Assembly: GCF_004135345.1 (NCBI RefSeq)
Contig: NZ_CP035495.1
Location: 1,116,001-1,180,000, forward strand
Reading direction: 5' to 3'
DNA from: Xylanimonas allomyrinae
GTDB lineage: Bacteria; Actinomycetota; Actinomycetes; Actinomycetales; Cellulomonadaceae
Length of the DNA: 64,000 nucleotides
The position numbers and the translations under genes were made by a program. Shown in pieces: positions 8,536-16,054 of this stretch (position 1 is its first letter; every line of letters starts with the position of its first letter). The notes beneath the pieces are model-generated. The model did no database searches and was not told the origin of the DNA. It saw nothing but the letters and a program-made list of their open reading frames with translations.

Positions 8536-10356
8536 TCAGCTCAGCGCGGTCAGCGTGAGCGTCGCGGTGTAGGTGCCGTCGGCGACGTCACCGGGGACCT
8601 TCAGGTCCAGGTCGGCGCCGAGCCGGCCCGTACCGCGGTCGTGGCCGGCCACGGCCGAGGCCAGCGTCGACGACACCGACAGGCCGGCGCCGCCGTCGTC
8701 GAAGCCGGAGACCACCTTGGCGCCCGCGGTGGCACCGCCGCCGGGCTGCGCCAGGCGCGGGGTCCAGCCGAGGTTCGAGCCGGCGAAGGTGGACTCGCCC
8801 GAGGTGAAGTCGCTCACCTGCGCCGAGACCGACCAGGCGGCGCCGGAGCGGCGCGTGTCGGTCACGGTGATCGGGTTGATCGCACCCGACGCCACGAAGT
8901 GGTCGCCGGACTCGACCGCCGTGCCGAGGTCGACCAGGCCGTTGCCGCCGTCGATGCTCCAGGCGAACTCGCCGGGCTGACCCTTCGGAACCTCGACCTG
9001 CAGGCGCTGGTCGGCCTGCTCGGCGCGACGCAGCGTCACCTGGTCGACGACGGAGTTGACGGGCTTCTCGTCGCCGTTGGCCTGCGAGCGCAGCGTCTTG
9101 ACGGTGATCGCCTCGTCCTTGACCTCGACGGCGGTGTAGTTGCGCACCTTCTCCTGGTTGGAGGCCGACAGCCACCAGAAGCCCTGCGGCTGCAGGTCGT
9201 AGTACTTCGAGCCCGACGACGAGTTGCTCGTCACGTACAGCACGCCGCCCGGGCCGGCCACGACCTGGTCGGCGCCCGGCTGCTCGGCGGCGTCGGCCTT
9301 CTCGCCGTTGCGGATCAGGTACGAGCGCGCGTACGAGTGGTCGTGGCCCTGGAGCACCAGGTCGATGCCCAGGTCGGAGAAGAGCGTGGGCCACACGTTG
9401 CGGCGGTCGGCCACGTCGCTGTCGGTGGCGTGCGGGCCCGGCGAGTAGATCGAGTGGTGGAAGGCGACGACCTTCCACTTCGCCTCGTCGCCGTGCTCGG
9501 CCACGACGTCACGCACGAACTTCTCGTGCGAGGCAAAGTCGCGGCTGTTGGAGTTCAGGTCGATGAACAGCACGTCCTTGTAGGTGAAGTAGTAGTCGCC
9601 GCCCGAACTGGTGGCGTTGCCCGGGCCGGCCGCACGGTCGGTGTTGGGCGTGTTGAAGTGCTGCTCGTACGCCTTGTTGCCGACGTCGTGGTTGCCGTTG
9701 GTGGCCACGAACGGGATCTGGCGCAGGGCGTCCGGGGTGAGGAACGCGTCGTACTCGTTCTCGTTGTCGGCGTGCTCGACCTGGTCACCGGCGGAGAACA
9801 GCATCTCGGCGTCCGGGTAGGCCGTCGTCGCGACGTCGAGCGTGTCGGCCCAGCCCGCCGCGTCGCTCGCCACGTTCCCCGACGACCCGATCTGCGGGTC
9901 GCCGAAGAACAGGAAGTCGAAGTCGCCCGAGAACTCCTGGGTGCGGAACGTGTACACGTCCGACCAGCTGCCCTCGGCGCCCACACGGTAGGCGTACTGG
10001 GTGTTCGCCTTCAGGCCGGTGATGGTCGCGAAGCGGTTGTACTCGCGGCTCGTCGTCGCACCGCCGCTCGCGGTGAACGTCGTCGTGCCCTTCGCGGGGA
10101 ACACGCCGTCGGCGACCGCCGCGGAGGGCGCGACCTGCACGACCTGGGAGGTGTCGGCGGGCGTGTACCAGGCGAGGTTGCGCTGCGACTGGTCGGCGCC
10201 GATCCCGAGCACCAGGTCGGAGACGTCGGGGGTCGCCGCGACGGCGGGGCCCGCCGCGAGGGTCGTGCCGCACAGGGCGGCGAGGCCCACGAATGCGGCC
10301 GCCACGCGCGGGCGTCGGTGCACAGGCCGCGGGGCCTGCGTGTCGTTTCTCTCCAT
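8536..10356 (-). CDS. Secreted purple-acid-phosphatase-type metallophosphoesterase with C-terminal WxL-like domain (606 aa)
   Basis: Exported phosphoesterase. A signal peptide ends at AVA (residue 40). An N-terminal fibronectin-like purple-phosphatase domain (about 45-140) is followed by the calcineurin-like catalytic domain with FGDPQ (151-155), SAGDQ (188-192), GNHD (221-224), FHH (299-301) and GHDH (337-340), all binuclear metal ligands. Residues about 450-606 form a beta-rich domain with VTDTRR, AWSVSAQ and a terminal YTATLTL, resembling a degenerate WxL wall-binding domain. ATG 10356 has AGGAACC upstream. It heads an operon with the DUF916 and lipoprotein genes; a PHO-box-like repeat lies in its promoter. 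Confidence 0.85.
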   Translation of the reverse strand: MERNDTQAPRPVHRRPRVAAAFVGLAALCGTTLAAGPAVAATPDVSDLVLGIGADQSQRNLAWYTPADTSQVVQVAPSAAVADGVFPAKGTTTFTASGGATTSREYNRFATITGLKANTQYAYRVGAEGSWSDVYTFRTQEFSGDFDFLFFGDPQIGSSGNVASDAAGWADTLDVATTAYPDAEMLFSAGDQVEHADNENEYDAFLTPDALRQIPFVATNGNHDVGNKAYEQHFNTPNTDRAAGPGNATSSGGDYYFTYKDVLFIDLNSNSRDFASHEKFVRDVVAEHGDEAKWKVVAFHHSIYSPGPHATDSDVADRRNVWPTLFSDLGIDLVLQGHDHSYARSYLIRNGEKADAAEQPGADQVVAGPGGVLYVTSNSSSGSKYYDLQPQGFWWLSASNQEKVRNYTAVEVKDEAITVKTLRSQANGDEKPVNSVVDQVTLRRAEQADQRLQVEVPKGQPGEFAWSIDGGNGLVDLGTAVESGDHFVASGAINPITVTDTRRSGAAWSVSAQVSDFTSGESTFAGSNLGWTPRLAQPGGGATAGAKVVSGFDDGGAGLSVSSTLASAVAGHDRGTGRLGADLDLKVPGDVADGTYTATLTLTALS

Positions 10357-10421
10357 GAGAGTGGTTCCTGTGCCTTTCGGTTCAGGGTGGATGCGCGATT
10401 GCGCACCCACAACCTCGCGTG

Positions 10422-10443
10422 CCCGGATGAACCAAGACTGAAC
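10422..10443 (-). promoter_or_regulatory. PHO-box-like direct repeat upstream of the phosphatase gene
   Basis: On the minus strand two exactly adjacent 11-mers read GTTCAGTCTTG and GTTCATCCGGG. The second matches the actinobacterial PhoP repeat consensus (GKTCAYYYRSG) fully, the first at 8 of 11. They lie 66-87 bases upstream of the ATG. An inverted repeat AACGGT-5-ACCGTT (10441-10457) abuts them. Control of a secreted phosphatase by phosphate starvation would make sense; binding is inferred. Confidence 0.5.
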
Positions 10444-10484
10444 GGTCAGCAACCGTTATCTAGACACCGTCGAAAGTCTCCTCG

Positions 10485-11759
10485 TCACAGTCCGAGCACC
10501 CGCTGGACGAACCAGACGAGCCCCATGACCGCCACTCCCGCCGCGACCACGCCGCCCGCCACGCGGCCGGTGCGCGGCGCACGGCGGCGCAGGAGCGTCA
10601 GCAGCGGGAAGACGATCGCGATGATGCCCAGCTGCACCACCTCGATGCCGACGTTGAACACCAGCAGCGACCACAGCAGCGTCCACGACCACGGCTCGTC
10701 GATGCCGAGCGCGCCCGCGAACCCCAGCCCGTGCACGAGCCCGAAGCAGAACACCACGCCCAGGCGCAGCCAGTCGGCGCCGTCGAGCAGCGCACGCGAG
10801 CGCTCCGGCTCGAGCCGCGCGACGACGTCGCGCCGCCGGCGCAGGTTCCACAGGTGCCAGGCCGCGACCACCGCGATCGACAGCGCGATGACAGGCTCGA
10901 CGACGGCGCCCGGCGCGTGCACCGTCCCGAGGGCGGCGAGCAGGAACGTGATCGAGTGCGCGAGGGTGAACGCGGTCGCGGCCAGCACGATGTCGCGCAG
11001 CCGTCGCGAGCCCACGATGAGCGCCAGCAGGAACAGGACGTGGTCGATGCCGGTCAGCAGGTGCTCGGCGCCCAGCACGAAGAACTCGCCGAAGCGCTGG
11101 CTCCAGGTCTGCCCGGTCGAGAACTCGGGGCGCCCGGCGTCGAGCGCGGCCGACCCGCTGCGCCCGTCGATCTGGTAGGTCACGATCGTCGTCGTGCCGC
11201 GCACGTACCCTTCCCCGTCGGGGAACAGCGCACTGCGCACCACGTGCCCGCCGGGGCCGTGCGCGCCCTGCGCGGCCGGGCACGCGTGGTCCAGCGAGAG
11301 ACGCACGTACGGCACGCCGTCGCGTTCGTGCACCGTCATCGCACCCACCTGCCGCGGCGCGCACGCGCGGCCGTCGGTCGTCACCTGGAACCTGCCGGCC
11401 ACGTAGCCGACCACCGGCTCGGCGAAGCCGGACAGCGCGCGCGCCAGCTCGGCGTCGTCGGCCTGCGCCTCGAACGGCGCCATCGCCGCGTCGAAGAGCT
11501 CGGGCGCGTGCTGGTTCTCGGCCGCCGAGACCACCAGCAGGTCGTACTCGAGGTCCAGGTCCGTGCGCACCGTGACGTCGTCGACCGCCGTGACGTCCGC
11601 GTACACGGTCGAGGAGAAGCCGTGGGCGTGAGCCGGTGCCGCGGTCGGCACGACGGCGCCGACCACGCAGGCAAGGACGGCGGCAAGGGTGAGCAGGGGG
11701 CGCGCAGGGCGCGCGACGCCGCGAGCGCGCCGCGGCGGGCATGAGTCGGAGAGGGTCAC
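10485..11759 (-). CDS. HupE/UreJ-like membrane protein with extracytoplasmic domain (424 aa)
   Basis: A signal peptide ends near AHA (residue 46). An extracytoplasmic beta-rich domain (about 47-220) precedes six or seven membrane helices with the HupE/UreJ_2 signatures FFVLGAEHLLTGIDHVLFLLALI, HSITF and CFGLVHGLGFAG, histidine-rich segments thought to handle metal ions (nickel/cobalt) in this family. Hydrogenase or urease genes are not in the window, so the substrate is unassigned. The GTG at 11759 has a weak ribosome site. It lies 128 bases ahead of the phosphatase gene on the same strand. Confidence 0.8.
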   Translation of the reverse strand: MTLSDSCPPRRARGVARPARPLLTLAAVLACVVGAVVPTAAPAHAHGFSSTVYADVTAVDDVTVRTDLDLEYDLLVVSAAENQHAPELFDAAMAPFEAQADDAELARALSGFAEPVVGYVAGRFQVTTDGRACAPRQVGAMTVHERDGVPYVRLSLDHACPAAQGAHGPGGHVVRSALFPDGEGYVRGTTTIVTYQIDGRSGSAALDAGRPEFSTGQTWSQRFGEFFVLGAEHLLTGIDHVLFLLALIVGSRRLRDIVLAATAFTLAHSITFLLAALGTVHAPGAVVEPVIALSIAVVAAWHLWNLRRRRDVVARLEPERSRALLDGADWLRLGVVFCFGLVHGLGFAGALGIDEPWSWTLLWSLLVFNVGIEVVQLGIIAIVFPLLTLLRRRAPRTGRVAGGVVAAGVAVMGLVWFVQRVLGL

Positions 11760-11907
11760 CCGCGCACTGTGACGACACGCGGTGAACGACGCGGGTCAGC
11801 GGGGTGAAGACCGGGCGAACACGACTCTTCGGGCCCTGGCAGCCACCTCGCGCACCGGCACCCGCACCGAACGCGCTCCGTGCGCGTGTGACCTACGCCG
11901 CGGCGCC

Positions 11908-11913
11908 TAAACT
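11908..11913 (+). promoter_or_regulatory. Possible -10 box for the PPIase-DUF349 operon
   Basis: TAAACT sits in the 227-base divergent gap between the HupE-like gene and the PPIase gene, about 73 bases before the start codon. A matching -35 is not convincing (TGTGAC with a 15-base spacer), so confidence is low. Confidence 0.3.
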
Positions 11914-11986
11914 GTGCAGCGCGCGCGTTCGCGCGCACCCGTCGGCCGCCGAGGCGGCCGGTCCACGCAGTCCGGAGGAGCACGGT

Positions 11987-12736
11987 TTGGCGTCCACCAA
12001 GCGCGAGCGCGAGCTCGCCCAGAAGCGACAAGCCCGCTGGGAGGCGAAACAGGCGCGCGCCCGCAGGCGTCGGCAGGTCGTCGCCGCGAGCGTGGCGGGC
12101 GCCCTGGTCCTGGCCCTGACGGGCGCGGTCATCGCGATCGGCCTGAACGACGACGACACCCCGTCGTCGGCCGCCACGACCACGCCGACGCCCGCCCCGA
12201 CGCCGACGGTCGCCCCCCCGGATCCGTCTCTCGCCGAGAACCGCACCTGGACGTCGACGATCGCGACGTCGCAGGGCGACATCACGGTCGAGCTGTTCGG
12301 CCAGGAGGCCCCGCAGGCCGTGGCCAGCTTCGTGACCCTCGCGCAGCAGGGCTTCTTCGACGGGACGCCGTGCCACCGCCTGACGACGGCCGGCATCTTC
12401 GTCCTGCAGTGCGGCGATCCTACCGGCACGGGCTCTGGGGGCCCCGGCTTCGAGTTCGGGCCCATCGAGAACGCCCCGGCGGACGACGTCTACCCCGCGG
12501 GCACGCTCGCAATGGCCCGACGTGGCGGCGACGGCGCGTCGATGGGCTCCCAGTTCTTCCTCGTGTACCAGGATTCCACCATCCCGTCCGACAGTGCGGG
12601 CGGGTACACCGTGTTCGGACGGATCACGTCCGGCCTGGACGTCGTCCAGGCAGTCGCTGACGCGGGCGTGACCGGCGAGGGCTCCGACGGCCCCCCGGCC
12701 AAGCCGGTCACCATCGAAGGAGTTGACACCAAGTGA
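11987..12736 (+). CDS. Membrane-anchored cyclophilin-type peptidyl-prolyl isomerase (249 aa)
   Basis: Catalyses cis/trans isomerisation of X-Pro bonds, probably outside the membrane. A basic, charged N-terminus (ASTKRERELAQKRQARWEAK) is followed by one membrane helix (about 31-53), a Thr/Pro linker and a cyclophilin domain (about 90-249) with VELFGQEAPQAVASF, GSQFFLVY and the FGRITSGLDVV end. TTG 11987 is chosen because GGAGGA lies 8 bases upstream and because this start gives the family's usual N-terminus; the open frame upstream is non-coding in composition. The stop overlaps the DUF349 start. Confidence 0.88.
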   Translation: MASTKRERELAQKRQARWEAKQARARRRRQVVAASVAGALVLALTGAVIAIGLNDDDTPSSAATTTPTPAPTPTVAPPDPSLAENRTWTSTIATSQGDITVELFGQEAPQAVASFVTLAQQGFFDGTPCHRLTTAGIFVLQCGDPTGTGSGGPGFEFGPIENAPADDVYPAGTLAMARRGGDGASMGSQFFLVYQDSTIPSDSAGGYTVFGRITSGLDVVQAVADAGVTGEGSDGPPAKPVTIEGVDTK

Positions 12737-14349
12737 GCGATCCCGCTGCTGCCACGAACGACCTCTCGCCTGCCGAGGGCGTCGTCGAAGGCGAGGTCAC
12801 CGTGACCACGGACGCGCCTGTCGCCGACGCGCCGGTCGCGGACGCGCCGGTCGCCGAAGAGCCGGTCGCCGAAGCGCCGGTCGCCGAAGCGCCGGTCGCG
12901 GACGTGCCTGCCGCGGACGTGCCTGCCGCGGACGTGCCTGCCGCGGACGTGCCTGCCGAGACTCCCGAGACCCCCAAGCCGGTGGCGCCCAAGCCGTCGG
13001 GCCTGCCCAAGCCGTCGTCGCTGCGCCGGCCCGCCCCCGTGGCCGCCGCCGAGTCGGCGCCCGTCGTCCCCCCGGCCCTCGACGCCGCCGCGGTCACGGC
13101 CGCCGAGGCGTTCGGCCGGGTCGACGACGAGGGCAACGTCTACGTCCGGGAGGCCGCCGGAGAACGCACCGTCGGCCAGTTCCCGGGCGTGACGGCGTCG
13201 GAGGCCATGAGCCTGTACGTGCGCCGCTACCTCGACCTCGCGGCCAAGGTCACGTTGTTCGAGACGCGCCTGTCGAGCGCCGACCTGTCCATCAAGGAGA
13301 TCGACCAGACCCTCGCCAAGCTGGGCGAGGAGACGGCCGAGCCTGCCGCCGTCGGCGACCTGGACGGCCTGCGCTCGCACGTCGAGGCACTGCGCGCGGT
13401 CGCCGCCGAACGCCGCGCGGCCCTCGACGCGGCGCGCGCCGCGGCCAAGGCCGAGGCGATCGCCTCACGCACCGCGATCGTCGAGGCGGCCGAGAAGATC
13501 GCCGCCACCGACCCGCAGCGCATGCAGTGGCGCCCCGCCGGCGCCGAGCTGCGCTCGCTGCTCGAGACGTGGAAGGAGGCGCAGCGCACCGGCCCGCGCA
13601 TCGACCGCGCCACCGAGGAGTCGCTCTGGAAGCGGTTCAGCCACGCCCGCACGGCGTTCGACCGCGAGCGCCGGCACTACTTCGCCGAGCTGGAGCAGCG
13701 CAACTCCAGCGCCAAGTCGGTCAAGGAACAGCTCGTCGCCGAGGCCGAGGCGCTGTCCTCGAGCACGGACTGGGGTGCCACGGCGGGCGCGTACCGCGAC
13801 CTCATGACCCGCTGGAAGTCGGCGGGCCGGGCCGCGCGCCGCGACGACGACGCCCTGTGGGCCCGGTTCCGGGCGGCGCAGGACGCGTTCTTCGCTGCCC
13901 GCGACGCGCAGAACGCCGCCGTCGACGCCGAGTACGGCGCGAACCTCGCCGTCAAGGAGGAGATCCTCGTCGAGGCCGAGGCGCTGGTCCCGATCCGCGA
14001 CCTCGCGGCGGCCAAGACGGCGCTGCGCGGCATCCAGGAGCGCTGGGAGGCCGCGGGCAAGGTGCCGCGCGGCGACGTGCAGCGGGTCGAGGGGCGTCTG
14101 CGAGCGGTCGAGCAGGCCGTGCGCGACGCCGAGCAGGCCCAGTGGGTGCGCACCAACCCTGAGACGCGGGCACGCGCCGAGGGCGCGGCGGCGCAGCTCG
14201 AGGCCGCGATCGAGGGCCTCGAGGCGGACCTCGCGCGGGCGCAGGCCGAGGGCGACAAGCGCAAGGCGGACGAGCTCGAGACGGCGCTCGCGGCACGGCG
14301 TTCGTGGCTCGAGCAGGTGGTGCGCGCGGCCGAGGAGTCGCGCGGCTGA
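12733..14349 (+). CDS. DUF349 domain protein with N-terminal pentapeptide-like repeats (538 aa)
   Basis: A cytoplasmic, strongly helical protein with several DUF349 repeats of about 70 residues (W-containing helices such as WRPAGAELRSLLETWKEAQ, YRDLMTRWKSAGRA and ALRGIQERWEAAGKV) and a C-terminal coiled coil. Function is unknown; the PPIase-DUF349-relA neighbourhood is common in actinobacteria. Residues 27-76 are ten tandem units of the type (D/E)-X-P-(V/A)-A, a flexible acidic arm. The start is GTG 12733, overlapping the PPIase stop (GTGA), so the pair is coupled. Confidence 0.85.
   Translation: MSDPAAATNDLSPAEGVVEGEVTVTTDAPVADAPVADAPVAEEPVAEAPVAEAPVADVPAADVPAADVPAADVPAETPETPKPVAPKPSGLPKPSSLRRPAPVAAAESAPVVPPALDAAAVTAAEAFGRVDDEGNVYVREAAGERTVGQFPGVTASEAMSLYVRRYLDLAAKVTLFETRLSSADLSIKEIDQTLAKLGEETAEPAAVGDLDGLRSHVEALRAVAAERRAALDAARAAAKAEAIASRTAIVEAAEKIAATDPQRMQWRPAGAELRSLLETWKEAQRTGPRIDRATEESLWKRFSHARTAFDRERRHYFAELEQRNSSAKSVKEQLVAEAEALSSSTDWGATAGAYRDLMTRWKSAGRAARRDDDALWARFRAAQDAFFAARDAQNAAVDAEYGANLAVKEEILVEAEALVPIRDLAAAKTALRGIQERWEAAGKVPRGDVQRVEGRLRAVEQAVRDAEQAQWVRTNPETRARAEGAAAQLEAAIEGLEADLARAQAEGDKRKADELETALAARRSWLEQVVRAAEESRG
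12811..12960 (+). repeat. Ten tandem 15-base repeats inside the DUF349 gene
   Basis: Exactly ten units of 15 bases follow each other in frame. The first six resemble GACGCGCCGGTCGCG and the last four resemble GACGTGCCTGCCGCG, three of those being identical. They encode DAPVA, EEPVA, EAPVA and DVPAA repeats. The sharp change between the two sub-families suggests two separate expansions. Confidence 0.95.
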
Positions 14350-14392
14350 CGCACGCGTCCACAGGCGGGCTCCGTGCCCTCGGCCACGCGAC

Positions 14393-14398
14393 TAGCGT
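14393..14398 (+). promoter_or_regulatory. -10 box of a probable leaderless promoter
   Basis: TAGCGT is followed by 8 bases and the ATG at 14407; no ribosome site is present. Confidence 0.5.
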
Positions 14399-14406
14399 CC
14401 GGGGGC

Positions 14407-14958
14407 ATGGAGCCCGTCCTCGTCTCTGAGCTGCTTGCACCGCACGGCCCCCCGCCCGTCTACCGGCCCGTCGACGTCGGCGGACCCGCCGCCTGGTTCG
14501 ACCTGCTGCGCCGCGGTGCGCTGCGGGCGGTGACCGACGAGGTGTCGGTGCCCGCGCTCCGGCGCGTGACGCCCCAGGTGCGCGCCCGTGCGATCGCGTC
14601 ACGGGTGCCCGCCGGCCACGTCGTGTGCGACGCCTCGGCGGTGTGGGTGCACTGTGGCGGCCGCCCGCCCGCGCGTCTGGACGTCGCCCGGCGCGCCGGC
14701 ACCCGGCGGCTGGCGTCGGACTCTGCCGAGATCGGGGGCGTCCTGGTCACCACGCCCGTTCGCACCGCCGTCGACGTGGCGGCGCGGCTGGAGACGGAGC
14801 AGGCGGTCGAGCTGCTGCTCGCCCTCGCGGCGGCCGGCACCGACCTCGCCGCGGTGGGCCGCCGGCTCGAGGGCCGCGCCCGCGTCGTGGGCCGGCCGGC
14901 GGCACGGGTCGCGCTGGACGCGGCGCGAAGGCTCGCCGCGGGCGGAGCAGGCGCCTAG
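14407..14958 (+). CDS. Small protein resembling AbiEi/DUF559-type N-terminal domains (183 aa)
   Basis: The N-terminal part (ELLAPHG to VPAGHVVCDASAVWVHCGG) and the later segment VLVTTPVRTAVDVAARL resemble the region that precedes the nuclease-like part in actinobacterial type IV antitoxin AbiEi/DUF559 proteins. No toxin partner and no nuclease motif are visible, so a toxin-antitoxin role is not supported. The ATG at 14407 directly follows a TAGCGT promoter box. The TAG stop (14956-14958) forms part of the promoter of the next gene. Cellular role unknown. Confidence 0.55.
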   Translation: MEPVLVSELLAPHGPPPVYRPVDVGGPAAWFDLLRRGALRAVTDEVSVPALRRVTPQVRARAIASRVPAGHVVCDASAVWVHCGGRPPARLDVARRAGTRRLASDSAEIGGVLVTTPVRTAVDVAARLETEQAVELLLALAAAGTDLAAVGRRLEGRARVVGRPAARVALDAARRLAAGGAGA

Positions 14959-14961
14959 CGT
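14956..14961 (+). promoter_or_regulatory. -10 box for the polymerase gene, fused to the upstream stop codon
   Basis: TAGCGT begins with the TAG stop of the preceding gene and ends 6 bases before the ATG at 14968. Spacing fits a leaderless transcript. Confidence 0.55.
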
Positions 14962-14967
14962 GGACGC

Positions 14968-16047
14968 ATGGCCCCGTCTGCCGCGCCTGCCGTCGAGCTC
15001 GACGCCGGCGGTCGCACCGTTCGTGTCTCGAGCCCCGACCGCGTCGTGTTCCCCGCGCGCGGCCTGACCAAGCTTCAGGTCGTCGAGTACTTCCTCGCCG
15101 TGGGCGACGGGATCCTCGGAGCGCTGCTGCACCGCCCGACGACGCTCGAGCGTTGGCCCAAGGGGTTCTTCGACGGCGCGGTCATGGCCACGCGCGCCGA
15201 CGGCCGGGGCGACGCCTTCTACCAGAAGCGGGTGCCGCAGGGCGCGCCCGGCTGGGTCGAGACGGCGACCATCGCGTTCCCGTCGGGCCGCACGGCGGAC
15301 GAGGTCGCCCCGGGCGAGCTCGCCGTCGTCGCATGGGCCGCCAACCTCGGCACGCTGACGTTCCACCCGTGGCCCGTGCGCCGTGACGACGTCGAGGCGG
15401 TCGACCAGCTCCGCATCGACCTGGACCCGCAACCGGGCACCACGTTCGACGACGCGGCCCGGGTCGCGCCCGCGCTGCGTGACCTGCTCGGCGAGCTGGC
15501 GCTGACCGGGTACCCGAAGACGTCCGGCGGCCGGGGGCTGCACGTGTTCGTGCCGCTCGCGCCGCGGTGGAGCTTCGTCCAGGCCCGGCGCGCCACGATC
15601 GCCATCGGACGCGAGCTCGAACGCCGCCTGCCCGACGACGTCACGACCAGGTGGTGGAAGGAGGAACGCGGCAGCAAGATCTTCGTCGACTACAACCAGA
15701 TGGCCCGCGACCGCACGATCGCGTCGGCCTACTCGGTGCGCGCCAACCCGCGGGCCAAGGTCTCCGCTCCCCTGACCTGGGACGAGGTCGGCGAGGTCCA
15801 CCCCGACGACTTCGACGTCACGACGATGCCGGGCCGGTTCGCCCAGGTCGGAGACCTGTTCGCGCCGTTGCGCGCGGACCGCGACCCCGCGCTCGACTGC
15901 TCGCTCGACGCGGCGCTCGACCTCGCCCACCGCGACGAGGCCGAGCACGGGCTGGGCGACCTGCCCTACCCGCCGGAGTACCCCAAGATGGCCGGGGAAC
16001 CCAAGCGGGTGCAGCCCAGCCGCGACCGCGACCGCACGAGGTCGTGA
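14968..16047 (+). CDS. LigD-type DNA polymerase/primase (PolD-like, NHEJ), stand-alone (359 aa)
   Basis: An archaeo-eukaryotic primase-fold polymerase that fills and extends ends in non-homologous end joining and other repair. The catalytic acidic pair is RIDLDP (Asp151, Asp153), the nucleotide-binding histidine is in GLHVF (His192) and the third acid is in IFVDYNQ (Asp241). The size is that of the LigD polymerase module alone, like mycobacterial PolD1/PolD2; no ligase or phosphoesterase module is fused. It is convergent with an ATP-dependent ligase gene, stops 7 bases apart, which suggests shared repair use. No ku gene is in the window. Confidence 0.9.
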   Translation: MAPSAAPAVELDAGGRTVRVSSPDRVVFPARGLTKLQVVEYFLAVGDGILGALLHRPTTLERWPKGFFDGAVMATRADGRGDAFYQKRVPQGAPGWVETATIAFPSGRTADEVAPGELAVVAWAANLGTLTFHPWPVRRDDVEAVDQLRIDLDPQPGTTFDDAARVAPALRDLLGELALTGYPKTSGGRGLHVFVPLAPRWSFVQARRATIAIGRELERRLPDDVTTRWWKEERGSKIFVDYNQMARDRTIASAYSVRANPRAKVSAPLTWDEVGEVHPDDFDVTTMPGRFAQVGDLFAPLRADRDPALDCSLDAALDLAHRDEAEHGLGDLPYPPEYPKMAGEPKRVQPSRDRDRTRS

Positions 16048-16054
16048 GCGCCCG

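Noticed and set aside
14407-14958. Complete type IV toxin-antitoxin system
   Set aside because: Only a fragmentary AbiEi-like resemblance and no toxin gene beside it.
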